A stretch of DNA of 64,000 nt from Paramyrothecium sp. XJ0827 (GCA_020881915.1 JAJFPB010000009.1:1178001-1242000); one strand, 5' to 3'. Positions 1-11,679 are shown, counted from the stretch's first letter. Translations and numbers: made by a program. Notes: generated by a model from the sequence alone, not told the origin.

Positions 1-1275
1 GCTGATGCGAATGTTGGCCTGCAGCTCGACAGCACCGCTGGCCGACTCCTTGGCGCCGGAGCCGATGGTGATCTTGACGGGGTCGACCATGAAGGTAGAG
101 GCGATCGCCTGGACGGATTGGGGCCAGGTAGCGGTGAACATGAGCGTCTGGCGCTTCTCGAGGGGTGCGCAGCTGCCGAGGATCAGCTTGATATCGTCCT
201 CGAAACCCTTGTCGAGCATGCGATCAGCCTCATCGAGAACAACGAAGCACGCGTCGCTGAGCACGATGGTATCATCAGACATAAAATCCTTGAGACGGCC
301 TGGGGTGGCAACGATGATATCGGCGCCGCGTCTCAAGAGGTTACGCTGGTCATCTTTGGAAGCGCCACCGTAGATGCAGACGCACTTGAGACCAACGAGG
401 GCAGCAACCGTGGCGAGCTGCTCATAGGTCTGCATGGCGAGCTCACGGGTTGGCGAGACCACGACGGCCTTGACGCTCTTGTTCTTCTTGCCGCCCTGGG
501 CGTTGACCGCCTCGGAGACGACTTCGACGCAGGGGAGCGCAAAGGCCATGGTCTTTCCCGAGCCAGTCTCGGCAACACCGACGGCGTCGCGGCCAGAGAG
601 AGTGAAGGGCCACGACGCGGCCTGAATGGGGGTAGGGGCCTTGTAGTTGGCGAAGGGAGAGGGCTTCTTCTCGAGCAGGTTGGTGGAAGGAAGGTGGTGA
701 AACTCGAGGACGGGGCGGAGCTTGGACAGCTTGTTGGTAGGGTCGGTCATGACGATCTGGTTGGTGTTGATGAAGTTGTCAATGTCGGACTGCGGTACGT
801 TGTTGAGGCTCATGGTTTGCACGTATTCGCGCCCGTGGGCGGAGGACGTGGAAGTCTGCTCGGAAGTCTGGGGCTGTTCCTTGGCTTCAGACTTGGCCTT
901 CTTCTCCTTCTTCTCCTTCTTGGACTTCTTGGGCTGCTCGTCGACGGCCGCGTCCTCCTCGGCAGGCTTGGCCTCGGCGGCGTCGCCTGCGTCCTTCAGT
1001 TTCTTTTCCTTCTTCTCCTTCTTCTTTTCCTTCTTTCGCTCCTTCTCCGCCGCGTCGGCAACCTCAGCAGCTGGGGTATCGGCCATGGCGACGTCGTCCT
1101 GCTCGGACTTGCGCTTCTTTTCCTTCTTCTTCTCCTTCTTCTCCTTCTTCAGGCGAGCCTTCTCGTCGGCGGCGACATCATCGGCAGCAACCTTGGACTT
1201 CTTGCTTGGCCGGGCGGGATCGTCGACGACGGCGCCGTTGGCCTCGCTTTCTGCGAGACGCTTAGTAGCAGCCAT
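1..1275 (-). CDS. DBP3: ATP-dependent RNA helicase DBP3, 5' part (C-terminus off the left edge)
   Basis: DEAD-box RNA helicase. The yeast family member acts in the nucleolus on pre-rRNA during large ribosomal subunit assembly. The first 425 codons are present without an intron. Residues 1-140 are a lysine/glutamate-rich, nucleolar-type basic extension with repeated KKEKKEKK blocks. A Q-motif region (APTPIQAASWP) follows, then motif I AETGSGKT, motif Ia PTRELA, motif Ib TPGR, motif II DEAD and motif III, which here reads TAT where SAT is usual. The second RecA-like lobe begins at the edge. The ATG at 1273-1275 starts the peptide MAATKRLAESE. The long basic head followed by a core helicase fits DBP3 better than other DEAD-box paralogues. 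The long plus-strand open frame over this gene is an antisense artefact of its codon bias. Confidence 0.9.
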   Translation of the reverse strand, partial: MAATKRLAESEANGAVVDDPARPSKKSKVAADDVAADEKARLKKEKKEKKKEKKRKSEQDDVAMADTPAAEVADAAEKERKKEKKKEKKEKKLKDAGDAAEAKPAEEDAAVDEQPKKSKKEKKEKKAKSEAKEQPQTSEQTSTSSAHGREYVQTMSLNNVPQSDIDNFINTNQIVMTDPTNKLSKLRPVLEFHHLPSTNLLEKKPSPFANYKAPTPIQAASWPFTLSGRDAVGVAETGSGKTMAFALPCVEVVSEAVNAQGGKKNKSVKAVVVSPTRELAMQTYEQLATVAALVGLKCVCIYGGASKDDQRNLLRRGADIIVATPGRLKDFMSDDTIVLSDACFVVLDEADRMLDKGFEDDIKLILGSCAPLEKRQTLMFTATWPQSVQAIASTFMVDPVKITIGSGAKESASGAVELQANIRIS

Positions 1276-2018
1276 TTTCAAGTCGATGCTAACGAAATGA
1301 ATGCCAATGCAACTTGCGACTTGGAGGGGAGGAAAAGAGGATGCGCGAATGGCGGTGGGAATTTTGCCAGGAAAAAAATTATCGGGCTTATCGGGTTGCT
1401 TATCGATAAAGGGTCGCTCGGCGGGCCCGAGCGGGTGGGGTACAATGTACTTGGGCCTGGTCCACTCAATCAAGCGCCTCGTCAGCTCCAGATCTCTCTC
1501 ACCACATTAGGAATCAGGTAACTGGCACATTACTAGAAGAAAGGCTTAGTGGTCCTCGCTGTTCCCAAGACAGAGTACCATTGACCGCCTGCGACTCTTT
1601 CCCCCAAGAATCATGCTGCTGGTCTTCCAGTAGTTGCCTTTTGACTGTCAATACGCTGATTGATCCCGTGATGCTGTTCAATCATGCATTTGGATCAGCC
1701 ATAACGTATGGGGCTTAGACAAATGATGCCTCCTTACGCTTGAAAAACCAACCTTGACAGCAGATCACGATATATAATAGCCCTCGATTGAAGTACTGGT
1801 GCTAAATATGTGCCGTGCAAGTTGGTGTGGACTGGAGGAAATATCTTGGAGTCCACATGGCAGCTACTAGCCCTCCGGTCACCCTTGTGCTGTAGTGCTA
1901 CTTCGGATATGGGAATTGGATACTTCAAAACACGGACATGTAATAATTCAACGTGGCTAATAAGCGAGGCTACTGTTGACTGTCTCAGCAACCGCCCTCC
2001 CAATTCCAAGCATCTGGC
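1276..2018. other. Intergenic: DBP3 promoter side and pectate lyase 3' side
   Basis: It holds the upstream region of DBP3 and the downstream region of the pectate lyase. Only short, incoherent open frames are present. I see no gene or repeat. Confidence 0.6.
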
Positions 2019-3247
2019 TTATGAGCAAACGGATGCTTGAGGGCCAGCATTGGCCTTGATGGATGCTGGGACGTCCTTGGTCGCGACCAGCGAGTAGTTG
2101 TAGGGCACCTTGAAAACGGTTCCCGAGTTGCTAGCAACGGTGCCGGAGCAGCCGCTGTAGATGTTGCCGGAGGCTTTTAGGATAGCACCATCATCCTTGG
2201 TCAGCGGGTTCTTGCACTTCTCAAAGTAAACGTTCTCGACAAGCGCGTTGGAGCCGCCCCGAGCATAGTGGCCGTATGATCCAACGTTGAGGAGGTAATT
2301 GTTGTACATGTGAACCTGAGCGAGGTTGTCGGCGCTCGGGTTTCGCTGGTTGGTGTTGTCGAAAAAGTTGTTGTTGAGAGTTCCCTTTGCCACCACGTTC
2401 TCGGTCCATCCTAGACATTTGTGAGCTATAGAAACAGGAAGAGGAATCTGTCACACCACCCACCAATTCCGAAAGCCTTGTTGTGGTTCCTCAGGATGGT
2501 GTTAGAAACGGTCCAGAAGGTGGTGTCTCCCCTTAGGTCGATAAGGCCATCATTGGTGTTGGTGAAAAAGCCTAACACATATTTAGTTGAATTCATGTTG
2601 TCGGTTCTAAGTGACAAACTAACAATGGTCGATCCAAACATTGCTGGCACCATCCTGCAGATGCAGAGTTAGCATACTATTTATCACCTGACAAACCATA
2701 CTTACTGCTTGAATGCCATCAAAATCACTGCCCTTATCGCCGGAGCCATCATTGGAGTTGCCTTGTTCATTTTTAGTGTGAGGTGACAATGGACGGGGCT
2801 TCCCTGCGTACCGATCCTGAGATTTCTGATGATGATGTTCTTGGTTTTATCGAGGCGGAAGCCGCCTAACAAACCGCACGTTAGTAAAAGGGCGCAAGAT
2901 CACACTTGAACGAAGATGGTCATGATCATACCTCCAGAAATCTCACCACTGGCACCGATGCCCACAATCGTCTTATCGTTCGCAACCTTGATTTCCTTAC
3001 CGAGGGGGGTGATGGTGATCTTTCCCTGAACCTTGACGACGTAGGGCGTGCTGGCAGTCACGTATTTCTCCAGGTCGGCTTGGTTCGAAACGGTCACGAC
3101 AGGACCGGCGGCACCGCCCGTGGTGCCGCCGTTCTGGGAAGCGAAACCATGAGCCTTGGCCGTGCAGCCCGACTGACGCCCAACAACACTGCCCAGGGTA
3201 CTCTGACCAAGGAGCAAGAGGGACAATGCGACACTGAGAAGCTTCAT
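2019..3247 (-). CDS. Secreted pectate lyase, polysaccharide lyase family 1
   Basis: Cleaves de-esterified pectin of plant cell walls by calcium-dependent beta-elimination, outside the cell. Six exons, read 5' to 3' on the minus strand: 3247-2932, 2865-2812, 2761-2706, 2654-2624, 2571-2464, 2410-2019. All five introns have GT..AG ends and the phases close to 318 residues. The first 20 residues are a hydrophobic signal peptide (MKLLSVALSLLLLGQSTLGS). The PL1 signatures follow in order: an early beta-strand region (KTIVGIGASGEISGGGF), RNLRIGNSNDGSGDKGSDFD, the strongly conserved VWIDHC, then QRNPSADN, which carries the likely catalytic arginine, and ARGGSNALVENVYFEKC. Length matches fungal PelA-type enzymes. 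It suggests a plant-associated or saprotrophic lifestyle. The density of introns is high for so short a gene. Confidence 0.93.
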
Positions 3248-5092
3248 TTCGATGTTGAGCCGCGGAATCGAAGAATACTTGTAGAGAGGTGGTTGTTCAG
3301 ACTGCCAAGTTGCACCGTCGGTAAGGAACCCTTTCTAGCTACTAGTCTAAGTAAAGGGGCATTTTCGGATACTTGTAGTCCTGTGGGGTGATAGTGCCCA
3401 TGGTAAAGACGATGTTTTGCACGACTCCGTTGCATATCATGCCGAGGCGCAACTAGCGTCGCCATGGGATCGTCAAGGCGTTGGCGTTCCCTGTCAAAAT
3501 CATGCTGAAACATGGCTAGGATCTTTGCTATTGCAAGGGAAACTCATCTATTCGCGTTCGATGCTCTGCCGAGATTTGCCTGCCAACTATTTTCCACCAT
3601 TCGGGCTATAGCCTTCTCCTATGCATATGACGGCGTAACGATACAGTTGAATTAATCCGGATGCCATCCATTACTGCTTTGGGACGTTCATGTGGCACAC
3701 ATTCACGCGGGAGTTAAAATTACCGTCGGATCTTTTAACCTCTTCGAGAACCTCGGAATGAAGCAATGCATGCCCCCCCGCATTTTAGCGACGATCGGCC
3801 AGCGGTGCCGCGTCCTCTTGGGGAAAGCCAAGATCATCCACCAGTGGAACAATAATGGCGTACATACTATGTCTTGAGCATTGCATCATGGAACGCGTTC
3901 AGCTTGAAGTTTTGCTGCTGCCCACCTCCTTGGGCTCGGGCTATTCTTGGAGCGACGAGACTTGGGCTTTCTCCCTCTTCAACCTGACAATTACCGGCAC
4001 GTGGAGCCAACATCAAATGCCGGCACATTCCCATTATCCGGGAAATTAGGGCAGCGTTTCCGTATGTTGAATCCCTGTCTTGCTCCACAAGCATGAGACT
4101 TGAGGAAGGGTAATCGCTCTCTTTCCTTGAAACATGCCACTAGTTAGGGCGGAGTTCTGATGAGCTTATTTCCTCCTTCATTTTCGATCGAACAGACCAC
4201 TACCTAGTAGTTATTATATAGTGATTTATTATGCTATGGCACCTCCACCTTAATGATCCACTGATACAGAGTACAAGCGCACCTTTTACATGCCCCAAAT
4301 CAATCATCCTTGTCTTTGGCGTACTCGGTTCCGTACATTGAAAAGCTATTTGTAGGTCTTTCACGCTCGATTAAGAACCCGGTAGGCTCCTGAGTCTCAG
4401 TGGGGTGTAGCTGGCGGCCGTGGTAACTTGCGGCAGCAAGGAGGAGTCGACTACACCTGACTTCTTTGGGTTCCGACGACTTAATTCTAGACTAAGCTAT
4501 ACAAAATGTTCGAAAGACGACCTCCTTGGGCGGCGATACTCTTGCTGCAATTCCCATTCCGTTGCTTCTTAGTCGGTCGTGCTTGGAGAATTGGGGAGGA
4601 TGATGCGAGCGCAGCTTAGGGCTGTGAACAAAAGGTTTGCAGCAGCTTGAATGTCATGATCATTGGGTTACTTGCTTTGTCCACTTGCCTTCTCGAGGAA
4701 TGGCTCGGGAATGGGCCTGGTCCGACAGAATGCATGGCATCCAAGCAATGTGATCACAATCCTTACTATCGCAGTCAAGCCATGGATGAATCGAAACTAG
4801 TATGATGCGTGGCGTTGAAACGGGCCCTCTGGCAGGAGGCAGCTGCTTTTCAGCTGTGATGCCACTGCGGGAAACTAGTAGAGTGGCTTTCACCAAGACA
4901 GCTAGACGAGTCTCGCCTACACTTCCGATCAGGCGGTCACGTCTTAGCCATGACAGCGTCAGCCGCAAACCCAGCAATAATACAAGGAGCCGCACCAGGG
5001 CGAAATCGTCACTACAAGGACTTTAACTTTGTGTCGTCACGCAAGTTCACTAAATCTTTGGCCAATTTCACTTCAGTATCAGAAGATTTGCC
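3248..5092. other. Intergenic, shared upstream region of two divergent genes
   Basis: This 1.8-kb stretch separates the starts of the pectate lyase (minus) and the glycine-rich protein (plus). Only short open frames without recognisable similarity occur. No tRNA or repeat was seen. Confidence 0.6.
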
Positions 5093-7693
5093 ATGTCACA
5101 GACTGTTCAAATTATCCGGGATGTCATCCAGATTGGCCCTGACTTTCCATATATTGCTGGGCTTCAGGCTGGCGATACCCTACGACTGATTGCTCGGAAG
5201 ATTACATTGTCTAGTACAATCAATCTTCAGGGAATGACCCTTGAGCTCTACGCAACAAACTTCACCGCACAAAATGGCGCGGTAATTCTAAATGAGGGGA
5301 CTACCGGAGCTCAGGGGGTCAAGGGGCTTGATGGCGCTTGGGGAGTGTATCCTGGGGCAATCAATGGATCTAACGGCAGTCTTGGGCAAACAGGCGACAA
5401 TGGAACGAATGGAGGAGTGTTCAAGGTCGTGGCAGAAGTGATCAACGAATTACAGGTAAGCGTGATTGGTGGCGGAGGTGGCAGAGGCGGGAATGGCGGC
5501 TTTGGGGGCAAAGGTGCTACAGTCCAAGTAAACAAAGCGTCACCTCAGCCCATTGGTATTGAACTCGCAAGTGGCGGTTTTGGTGGAACGGGGGGGAACG
5601 GAGGGAATGGAGGGAGCGGCGGCACGGTCACTGGGACGAGCTCCAACTATGGCTCTGAGCCAGTCGTCAATATTTCGGGGGGGAAACATGGGTTGAAGGG
5701 TGATGGTGGGAGCTACTATGGTCCCGGAGATTTCGAGTGGCTCCCAGTAGAGCATGATCTAGAAGACCCTCTTATCGAGTTTTATGGTGGTGGTGAAGGT
5801 GGTCCTGGGCCCTCCGGAGCGGATGGTATGGATGGGCCGGTGGGCGTGTACGAGAAGAAGACCCTGGCCTTGACAGACTTCTGGGCTTCCTTGTCGTCAG
5901 AGACGTTTGCTGCCGAATGGGCAAAGTATCGACATGCCGTCGGGGAGTTCTTCTTTCGCAGTTATATCCCTGAATCCTCGGACAGGGATGAATACATCGG
6001 AAGGGCTGTGGATGAGTTCCAAGCTGCTCTCCGGCTCAATCCCAAGCAGGAAGAAAGCATCCTCCGCCTCGATCAGATCTGGAGCAACATGAACCCGCTC
6101 GGTTTGCCCCGCAACTTCGATGTAATTCCCAATTTCAAGGAATACATGGCCAACCTCACGAATCTAGGTAATCTCATCACAACTTTTAGCAACATCGGAA
6201 GCACTCTTCTTCTAGGAAGTGATGACATTGGACGGTTTCGGACCATCCTGGATGGTGAAAACGCCCAGTCTGTCGAACGTTTCAACCAAGCCGGAAGAGA
6301 TCAGAATATATCTCTGACAAACGAGGATCATATTCGCGAGGCGCTCCAGAAAGTGCAGGTACTCATGGATAATGTGGCGCAACGAATCGAAAAGGCAAAG
6401 GAGGAGATGAAGAAGAAACCTTTGACGTTTGCTGGCGTTGTGGGAGACTTGGGCCAACTGGCCGTCGCTGTTACCGCTGTTATCTCGGCAGTACCAACTG
6501 GCGGAGCAAGTCTTGTCGCGCTTGCACCAGGCATTATGACCCTCACAAAGACAGTTTACGACAATGCCGGTGAGCTTGTCCAAGCCATCATGGACGACGA
6601 GGAGACTAAGTTGCTCGAAGACGTCAAGGAGAAGACCGACAAAGTCAAAAAGCAAGGCAAAGCCGTTGGAGATGCGTCGAATAAGGTGATCGACCTCATC
6701 AAGGTGATTGAGAAGATTGGCAAGCAAAAGACGCCAGACAATTCAAAGTTGATAGATCTAGTGCAGCAGGGCGCGGAACTGGCATATGAGCACTTACTGA
6801 AGCAGCAAGAGCTGGAGAGGGCTCAGCTGCAGACAAAGGCTATGCAAGAGAAGCAGAGCGCAGAGACTGCGCTCCAGAGCTTCTACAAGCATGCCTATGA
6901 TCAAAATACTTTCAGCCAGGAAATTATCAGACAGGCTGGTCTCAAGGTCATCCAAGCGGCACAATCCAGGGTGGACGACGTTCTCGACTTTGCTTTCCGG
7001 GCGCAACGGTCTATCGAGATTTACCTCGGTATCGATCAGTTACAGCATGTCTACTATGATGTCGGCCGCGTTCATCCCGATATCGAGGCAGATTACGTGC
7101 GTGACCCAGGATATGCCAGTACTCTTACCGCAGCATACGACCTATCATTCACAAGGCTCCTCGAGCCCACTGGCATGTGGAAAGCGTACAAGGAACACTT
7201 TGACCGTCGTCCAGACACAGATATCAGCCGTCTTTCGTTCACCGAGCTTGAAGACCTGGAAACATTCCGTCGAACTTTTGCTTTCTCATTCACTGTTCAC
7301 GCTATTGATCTCTCCGCAAAGCGCTACGATACCAAAATCCAGGCCGTGGGCATCGCATTTGTCGGCGCCGCCGGTAAAGGAAACATCATCTCTTGCAGGA
7401 TTGAGCATGGCGGTGTTTATTACGAAAGGGGACGCGATAGGGAGATTCACAGTATGGTTCTCAAAGCTCGTCATGATATAATTATAGCTGCAACCAAACC
7501 GCTGAGCATCGATGGCTTTGACGACGACTGGACACCACCTGTAGGAGAGCCCCAGAGTTCACCGTTGTGGGGGATGGGCATAGGCGGGATCTATACCATC
7601 ACGATCCCTGATAACGAATTCGCTGAGCATCAACCGCAATTTGAGGGCCTTGAAAAGATTGAGGTGTGGATTAGGTATCAGTTCACAGAATGA
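5093..7693 (+). CDS. Glycine-rich, collagen-like protein with a helical hydrophobic hairpin; function unknown
   Basis: A single open frame of 866 residues; I do not recognise a named family. Four parts are visible. (1) Residues 1-65 are beta-rich (VIQIGPDFPYIAGLQAGDTL). (2) Residues about 65-250 are glycine-dense, with collagen-like Gly-X-Y runs such as GAQGVKGLDG and GPGPSGADGMDGPVG. (3) Residues about 350-610 are long charged, coiled-coil-like helices interrupted at about 443-490 by a strongly hydrophobic stretch (VGDLGQLAVAVTAVISAVPT then GGASLVALAPGIM). (4) The C-terminal ~200 residues look beta-rich. Long helices around a hydrophobic hairpin resemble alpha-helical pore-forming proteins of the HBL/ClyA kind, but that is a shape argument, not a sequence match. 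There is no signal peptide. The ATG at 5093 lies well upstream of any alternative, and the frame has no introns. Confidence 0.8.
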   Translation: MSQTVQIIRDVIQIGPDFPYIAGLQAGDTLRLIARKITLSSTINLQGMTLELYATNFTAQNGAVILNEGTTGAQGVKGLDGAWGVYPGAINGSNGSLGQTGDNGTNGGVFKVVAEVINELQVSVIGGGGGRGGNGGFGGKGATVQVNKASPQPIGIELASGGFGGTGGNGGNGGSGGTVTGTSSNYGSEPVVNISGGKHGLKGDGGSYYGPGDFEWLPVEHDLEDPLIEFYGGGEGGPGPSGADGMDGPVGVYEKKTLALTDFWASLSSETFAAEWAKYRHAVGEFFFRSYIPESSDRDEYIGRAVDEFQAALRLNPKQEESILRLDQIWSNMNPLGLPRNFDVIPNFKEYMANLTNLGNLITTFSNIGSTLLLGSDDIGRFRTILDGENAQSVERFNQAGRDQNISLTNEDHIREALQKVQVLMDNVAQRIEKAKEEMKKKPLTFAGVVGDLGQLAVAVTAVISAVPTGGASLVALAPGIMTLTKTVYDNAGELVQAIMDDEETKLLEDVKEKTDKVKKQGKAVGDASNKVIDLIKVIEKIGKQKTPDNSKLIDLVQQGAELAYEHLLKQQELERAQLQTKAMQEKQSAETALQSFYKHAYDQNTFSQEIIRQAGLKVIQAAQSRVDDVLDFAFRAQRSIEIYLGIDQLQHVYYDVGRVHPDIEADYVRDPGYASTLTAAYDLSFTRLLEPTGMWKAYKEHFDRRPDTDISRLSFTELEDLETFRRTFAFSFTVHAIDLSAKRYDTKIQAVGIAFVGAAGKGNIISCRIEHGGVYYERGRDREIHSMVLKARHDIIIAATKPLSIDGFDDDWTPPVGEPQSSPLWGMGIGGIYTITIPDNEFAEHQPQFEGLEKIEVWIRYQFTE

Positions 7694-8288
7694 TATGGAA
7701 TGGATATAGTGCACTGGAAGTTTTCTATTTGTAGTCCAAGCGGGACCGCCTAATATCTCATACCTCTGAAATTTAATGAGTATCACGTATAAATTGTGCC
7801 TGACTTCAAGCACTTCACACACATTTCTAAGTTAGGAGTGGAGGCGGCATGTGGGAATGGCTCATGCTTGCCTCCTACGTAAGGTCTTCATAAGCAACTT
7901 CGCACGTAGTCTATTCTATTATGTCTTTAACATAAGCCTCAATTGCATCTCCTACTGGGAAACGGTCTCAGACAGAGTAAAGACCACGTCGATCAAGAAA
8001 GGTCTTATGTCATTGTATGGCCAGCGGCCATTTCTGGAGACTGCGTTGACAGAAGTACTGGCTGCTATGCAAGTTGAACCGGACGTCACGGGGCGAAGCT
8101 GATGCGTTCCCCTTTTCGATCGTTCTATTCCCTTTCTAAGTCATGCACTGGCTTTGAGAAAGGGACACAAGACTGAAAGGAGATTCATTGGTGGTGTCAA
8201 AATTGTCTATTGTATTTGAGTTCTTGTATCTTTCTCCGTTTAAAAAAAGATCTGAACCTCGAGGTCCCTAATAGTTCTAATAGAGTAA
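7694..8288. other. Intergenic between convergent genes
   Basis: 3' flanks of the glycine-rich gene and the first HET gene. AT-rich with nothing recognisable. Confidence 0.6.
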
Positions 8289-10430
8289 TCATCTGATTAT
8301 TACTGTATCTTGCCTGAGGTTTAGATACCACCAAGGTGGATATGTACTAAACTCGAGAAGGTCATACTGCGCGCGAGAAAGTCTTTCCATGTTTCTTCCA
8401 GACTTTTTAACCACGCAAAGGAATGGATCGCCGTAAAGAAAGTCAATATGACCCACACGCCTGTACAAATTAGGACCCGACTTGTCCAACACCAAAACTC
8501 TCGCAAATTTAGTAGAGCTTCGGTAGAGAGGAACACCAATTAGTTGGCATTTCCCCGTTGATGGAGTATACCAGTTGACGTGTTGCTCAATCTGAAAGTT
8601 ATCTCTTAGCGGTATGCTCAACTTAGAAGCTATTACATCTCCTTCCTGCCAACTGACAATTTGCAGGTCAATAATAGTTCCCGTAAGGTGCAGAAAGCGC
8701 GGGATTTCAGTCTCGGTATTTTTGTCAGAGAAGTCAACACTGGAGAGGGTGTACTCGTCGTGGGTGACACTCTTTGAGTCGCCAAAGGCTGCTTTGCATG
8801 CCCAAGTATACTCCTTCAGATCATTGGACTTGTGGTTAAAATACGTCTGCCATCCAAGAAATGACCAAGTTGGGAACCCAACGCGTCTTTCCGCTGCCCC
8901 CCAGATGTCCCAATCAAGCATTGGCACAATTTGATCTTGCGCTCTGCTAATTTTCATGAAAGGGAGCCCCCATATGCTTTGAATTGACGACTTTTGCATC
9001 ACGCGCAGTATGCCTAGACATGCTTTCAGGGCATCGTCCTGCCTCGATAATTTCCGGGTGCTGTAGGCTTTAAGTAGCCGTATGGCACCTTCTTGGTTCA
9101 ATCTCATGTGTCCTAAGCCGTTGCTTGCGGTTGCGGGGATAAAATCGTGGAACCCCGCTGTCGATGAGATCGGAATTGTTCCTAATGGCTGGAAATACGG
9201 CTCTGGTGCATGCATGGCATTGCAAAGATAAGAAACTCCATGCTCTGTGAAGATAAGCCGTCGACGGGAAAAGAATCCTTCTTGGAAAGTCCACGCTCGA
9301 GATATCCAACGGGATGAGTCCAAGGCATACTTGATATGAGGATAGCCTTGGACGAGGACGATCTCTCCAATTCTTTCGCTGCCCTGTTCCTTGCGCGGAA
9401 TACTGATGCCCGGTAGACCGTGAGATGGGCTATCGCCAGCCGCAGCAACGATACAAATCGCTGCAGCTGAATATAGTTCTGCCATAATGGCAATCTGTTT
9501 ATGGGTTTCCAATGCATTGCTCTGATCAATACACTGTGTCTAGTTAGTTGGTGAAAATTATGCAGATGAAGTAGGCAAACTAACATGTCGATCAACCCAA
9601 AGGTATCTCAAGCCCATGCTTTTTGTGACCTGCATTGCATCTTCCACAACTTGGGGCGTTTCGCACGAACTTTCTGTTCGCTCAAATCCGCGTGATGTCC
9701 GAGAGTTGGGTTGTAGCTCAGATTTGTCCTCATCACCCCATACGTACGATAGAGTAACATACTGAAGCCCGTGAATGGAAATCTGAGTATTTGGTTGGTC
9801 CTCGCTTTCATCCGCGACTTGAGTCTGTGCTTTCCAATTGGCATATACAAGCTTATCCTTCATCCTTGTCTTCGAACTCTCACAGTCGATAAAGCATAAA
9901 CCTGGGATTTTTTGTATGCCGAGACTTTCCCGGCAGATATGATGGCGATTTCGACAGTGATCGTAAGATTGGCGCAGGAAAGCAAAGTTGACTTTTTGGG
10001 GACAAATCGCTCGAAGCCCAAAGGTAAGAGTGCTCTGTAGCTTTGTTATGCCAACGCAACCAAATCTATCAACACTAATAGGTCGACCACGCCACATGTT
10101 TTGCCGATGGCTGGCTAAGAGGCTGCCTTCTGTTCCCTCCGTCCCGTTTTCAGCTAATCGTTCCAATGGCCGAAGAACGCTCTTTGCTGATAAAACGAAT
10201 ATGTCATCGGAACTGAACCTACTCAGTGTTGTGGAGAGAAGCCTGCAAATGCGACATTCCGGAGATGAGAGTACAGCAAACGACTTTATGACAAGTTCTG
10301 GCTTCGTTGGAGGAATGGTCAGGGCGTCCCAATTTATGGTCTGGCAGCGCTCACACAGGCTGGGGTCCGGAGCCATGACTGCCTGAACATACTTCCTATT
10401 CACCCTTAAAGGGCTCAGATCGGTCATCAT
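8289..10430 (-). CDS. HET-domain (heterokaryon incompatibility) protein
   Basis: HET-domain proteins act in fungal non-self recognition and can trigger cell death. Two exons on the minus strand, 10430-9585 and 9533-8289, with a 51-bp intron ending ACTAACTAGACACAG, give 696 residues. The splice falls inside the HET core and joins LRYLWVDRH to CIDQSNALE, rebuilding the conserved W(I/V)D.(Y/H)CIDQ motif. The HET domain spans residues about 224-390: YVTLSYVWGDED, then QVVEDAMQVTKSMGLRYLWVD, then MAELYSAAAICIVAAAGDS and a later W-TFQEG-FSRRR block. The N-terminal ~200 residues contain paired cysteines (CERCQTINW, CRICRLL), common ahead of this class of HET domain. The start is the tandem ATG at 10428-10430; a longer frame upstream begins with TTG only. 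The next gene upstream on the same strand is an ankyrin protein. Confidence 0.9.
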
Positions 10431-10920
10431 GGGGGCTTGGGGTTTATCTGGTCCAGGCAAGATTCTGAGGGGGCACGGCGCAGCTGCGCTTTTGAACAGC
10501 TTTCCGGTGCTCCGGCTTCCTTCCCTTCTTCTTCAGACTCACTTGTGCGATGGCGAATGCGGGTGAGATGAAAATTGATTGCAAACTGAAAATGGCATAG
10601 CTATGGCGGAATGTGAGAGATTTCTGAAATGGTTGACGAGGATGCCTGTTGCAGTCTTTCGGCTTCACCAAAGCTGAAGCCTAGTTTTACCCAGTGCATG
10701 TGACTTGTGCAATGCATGCCTCAGCTCGAGCTGGAGTCCATGTTTCAACCAATCTCATGCTGAAATGGCCAGGAACTCTCGAGCTAGTGGCTATGTAACC
10801 CCACATCATAGCCTTCACAGTCAAGAGATCCAGAACACCTCAGCCGAATCTCAGTTAGATCAAATGAGTCAAATAGATTTGCAAATTGAATTCACACCAT
10901 TAGTGCTATGATGGATCTGA
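10431..10920. other. Intergenic, promoter side of the HET gene
   Basis: Upstream flank of the first HET gene. No coding signal or repeat was seen. Confidence 0.5.
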
Positions 10921-11319
10921 AGACACTTCCAAATTCCAAGATCACACTGGAAGGGTTCCGAAGGAGATTGGCCACTCATAGCGGAGCTTTGGTTCTATCA
11001 AAAAGGACGGATCGACTTGGACAAGATCACGGCTCATATCGAAAACCTTGAGAAGCCTGCTGAAGAACGTAGTGAAGCTGGTAGGAAGTTGGGTGCTTGG
11101 CACGCGGCCCATAGGAAGACTTGCGTGGATGCGGTAAAGTCATATGAATGTCCGCCGAAGCCGGTGATCCCTCGCATGCGGGACTACGGATCGAAGGGTC
11201 AAGAAGTATACAAATTAACCGAAGCTCTAAAGCACAGGGTTTTTCGCCATGGGCATGGTACTCGGTTTTTGGCATACGAGGATCGAAGCTTTAAACCAGA
11301 TTTTCAAGATGATCCATGA
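10921..11319 (+). pseudogene. Short orphan coding fragment, probably a gene remnant
   Basis: An open frame without any in-frame ATG runs here, ending at 11317-11319. Its translation looks protein-like: GDWPLIAELWFYQKGRIDL, then charged helical sequence (HIENLEKPAEERSEAGRKLG) and WHAAHRKTCVDAVKSYECPP. An ATG at 10913 (peptide MDLKTLPNSKIT) lies in another frame and stops soon. Either an upstream exon was missed or this is a decayed gene. I do not recognise a family. It lies between the HET gene and the ankyrin gene, where remnants of accessory genes are expected. Confidence 0.3.
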
Positions 11320-11679
11320 AATGAACATGTGTATACTTCAAAAATGCCATACACGAGGGGTACTCGCAATATATATGTGCAGCATCACAGATGGTAATGA
11401 TTCTAAGTCTACTTTGTGGCTCTCTGAGGCTTCTGGTCGATATGTCTGTCCACCGTCTGCTCCCAGACTTTACCCAAGCTCGATATACCTGTCTCTTATA
11501 GTAGTCCAGTTGGTGCAACTGAGCCACATTCCTCGGTCTTTTATTGTTGTGTTGGAGGAATAGTCATTTGTGACGAAGTTTGTGTGGTTATGCAATCAAT
11601 TTAAAGTAAACTGTTCTGTCTCAATGTGAGCATCTCCTACGACAAGGCCCGCCGGAGGCAGGCCTTGGTAACATTAACC
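11320..11679. other. Intergenic, 3' flank of the ankyrin gene
   Basis: Nothing recognisable. Confidence 0.5.

Noticed and set aside
118..1521. 467-codon plus-strand open frame over DBP3
   Set aside because: It is antisense to clear DEAD-box motifs and rich in leucine/glycine runs that mirror the lysine/glutamate-rich head. A codon-bias artefact.
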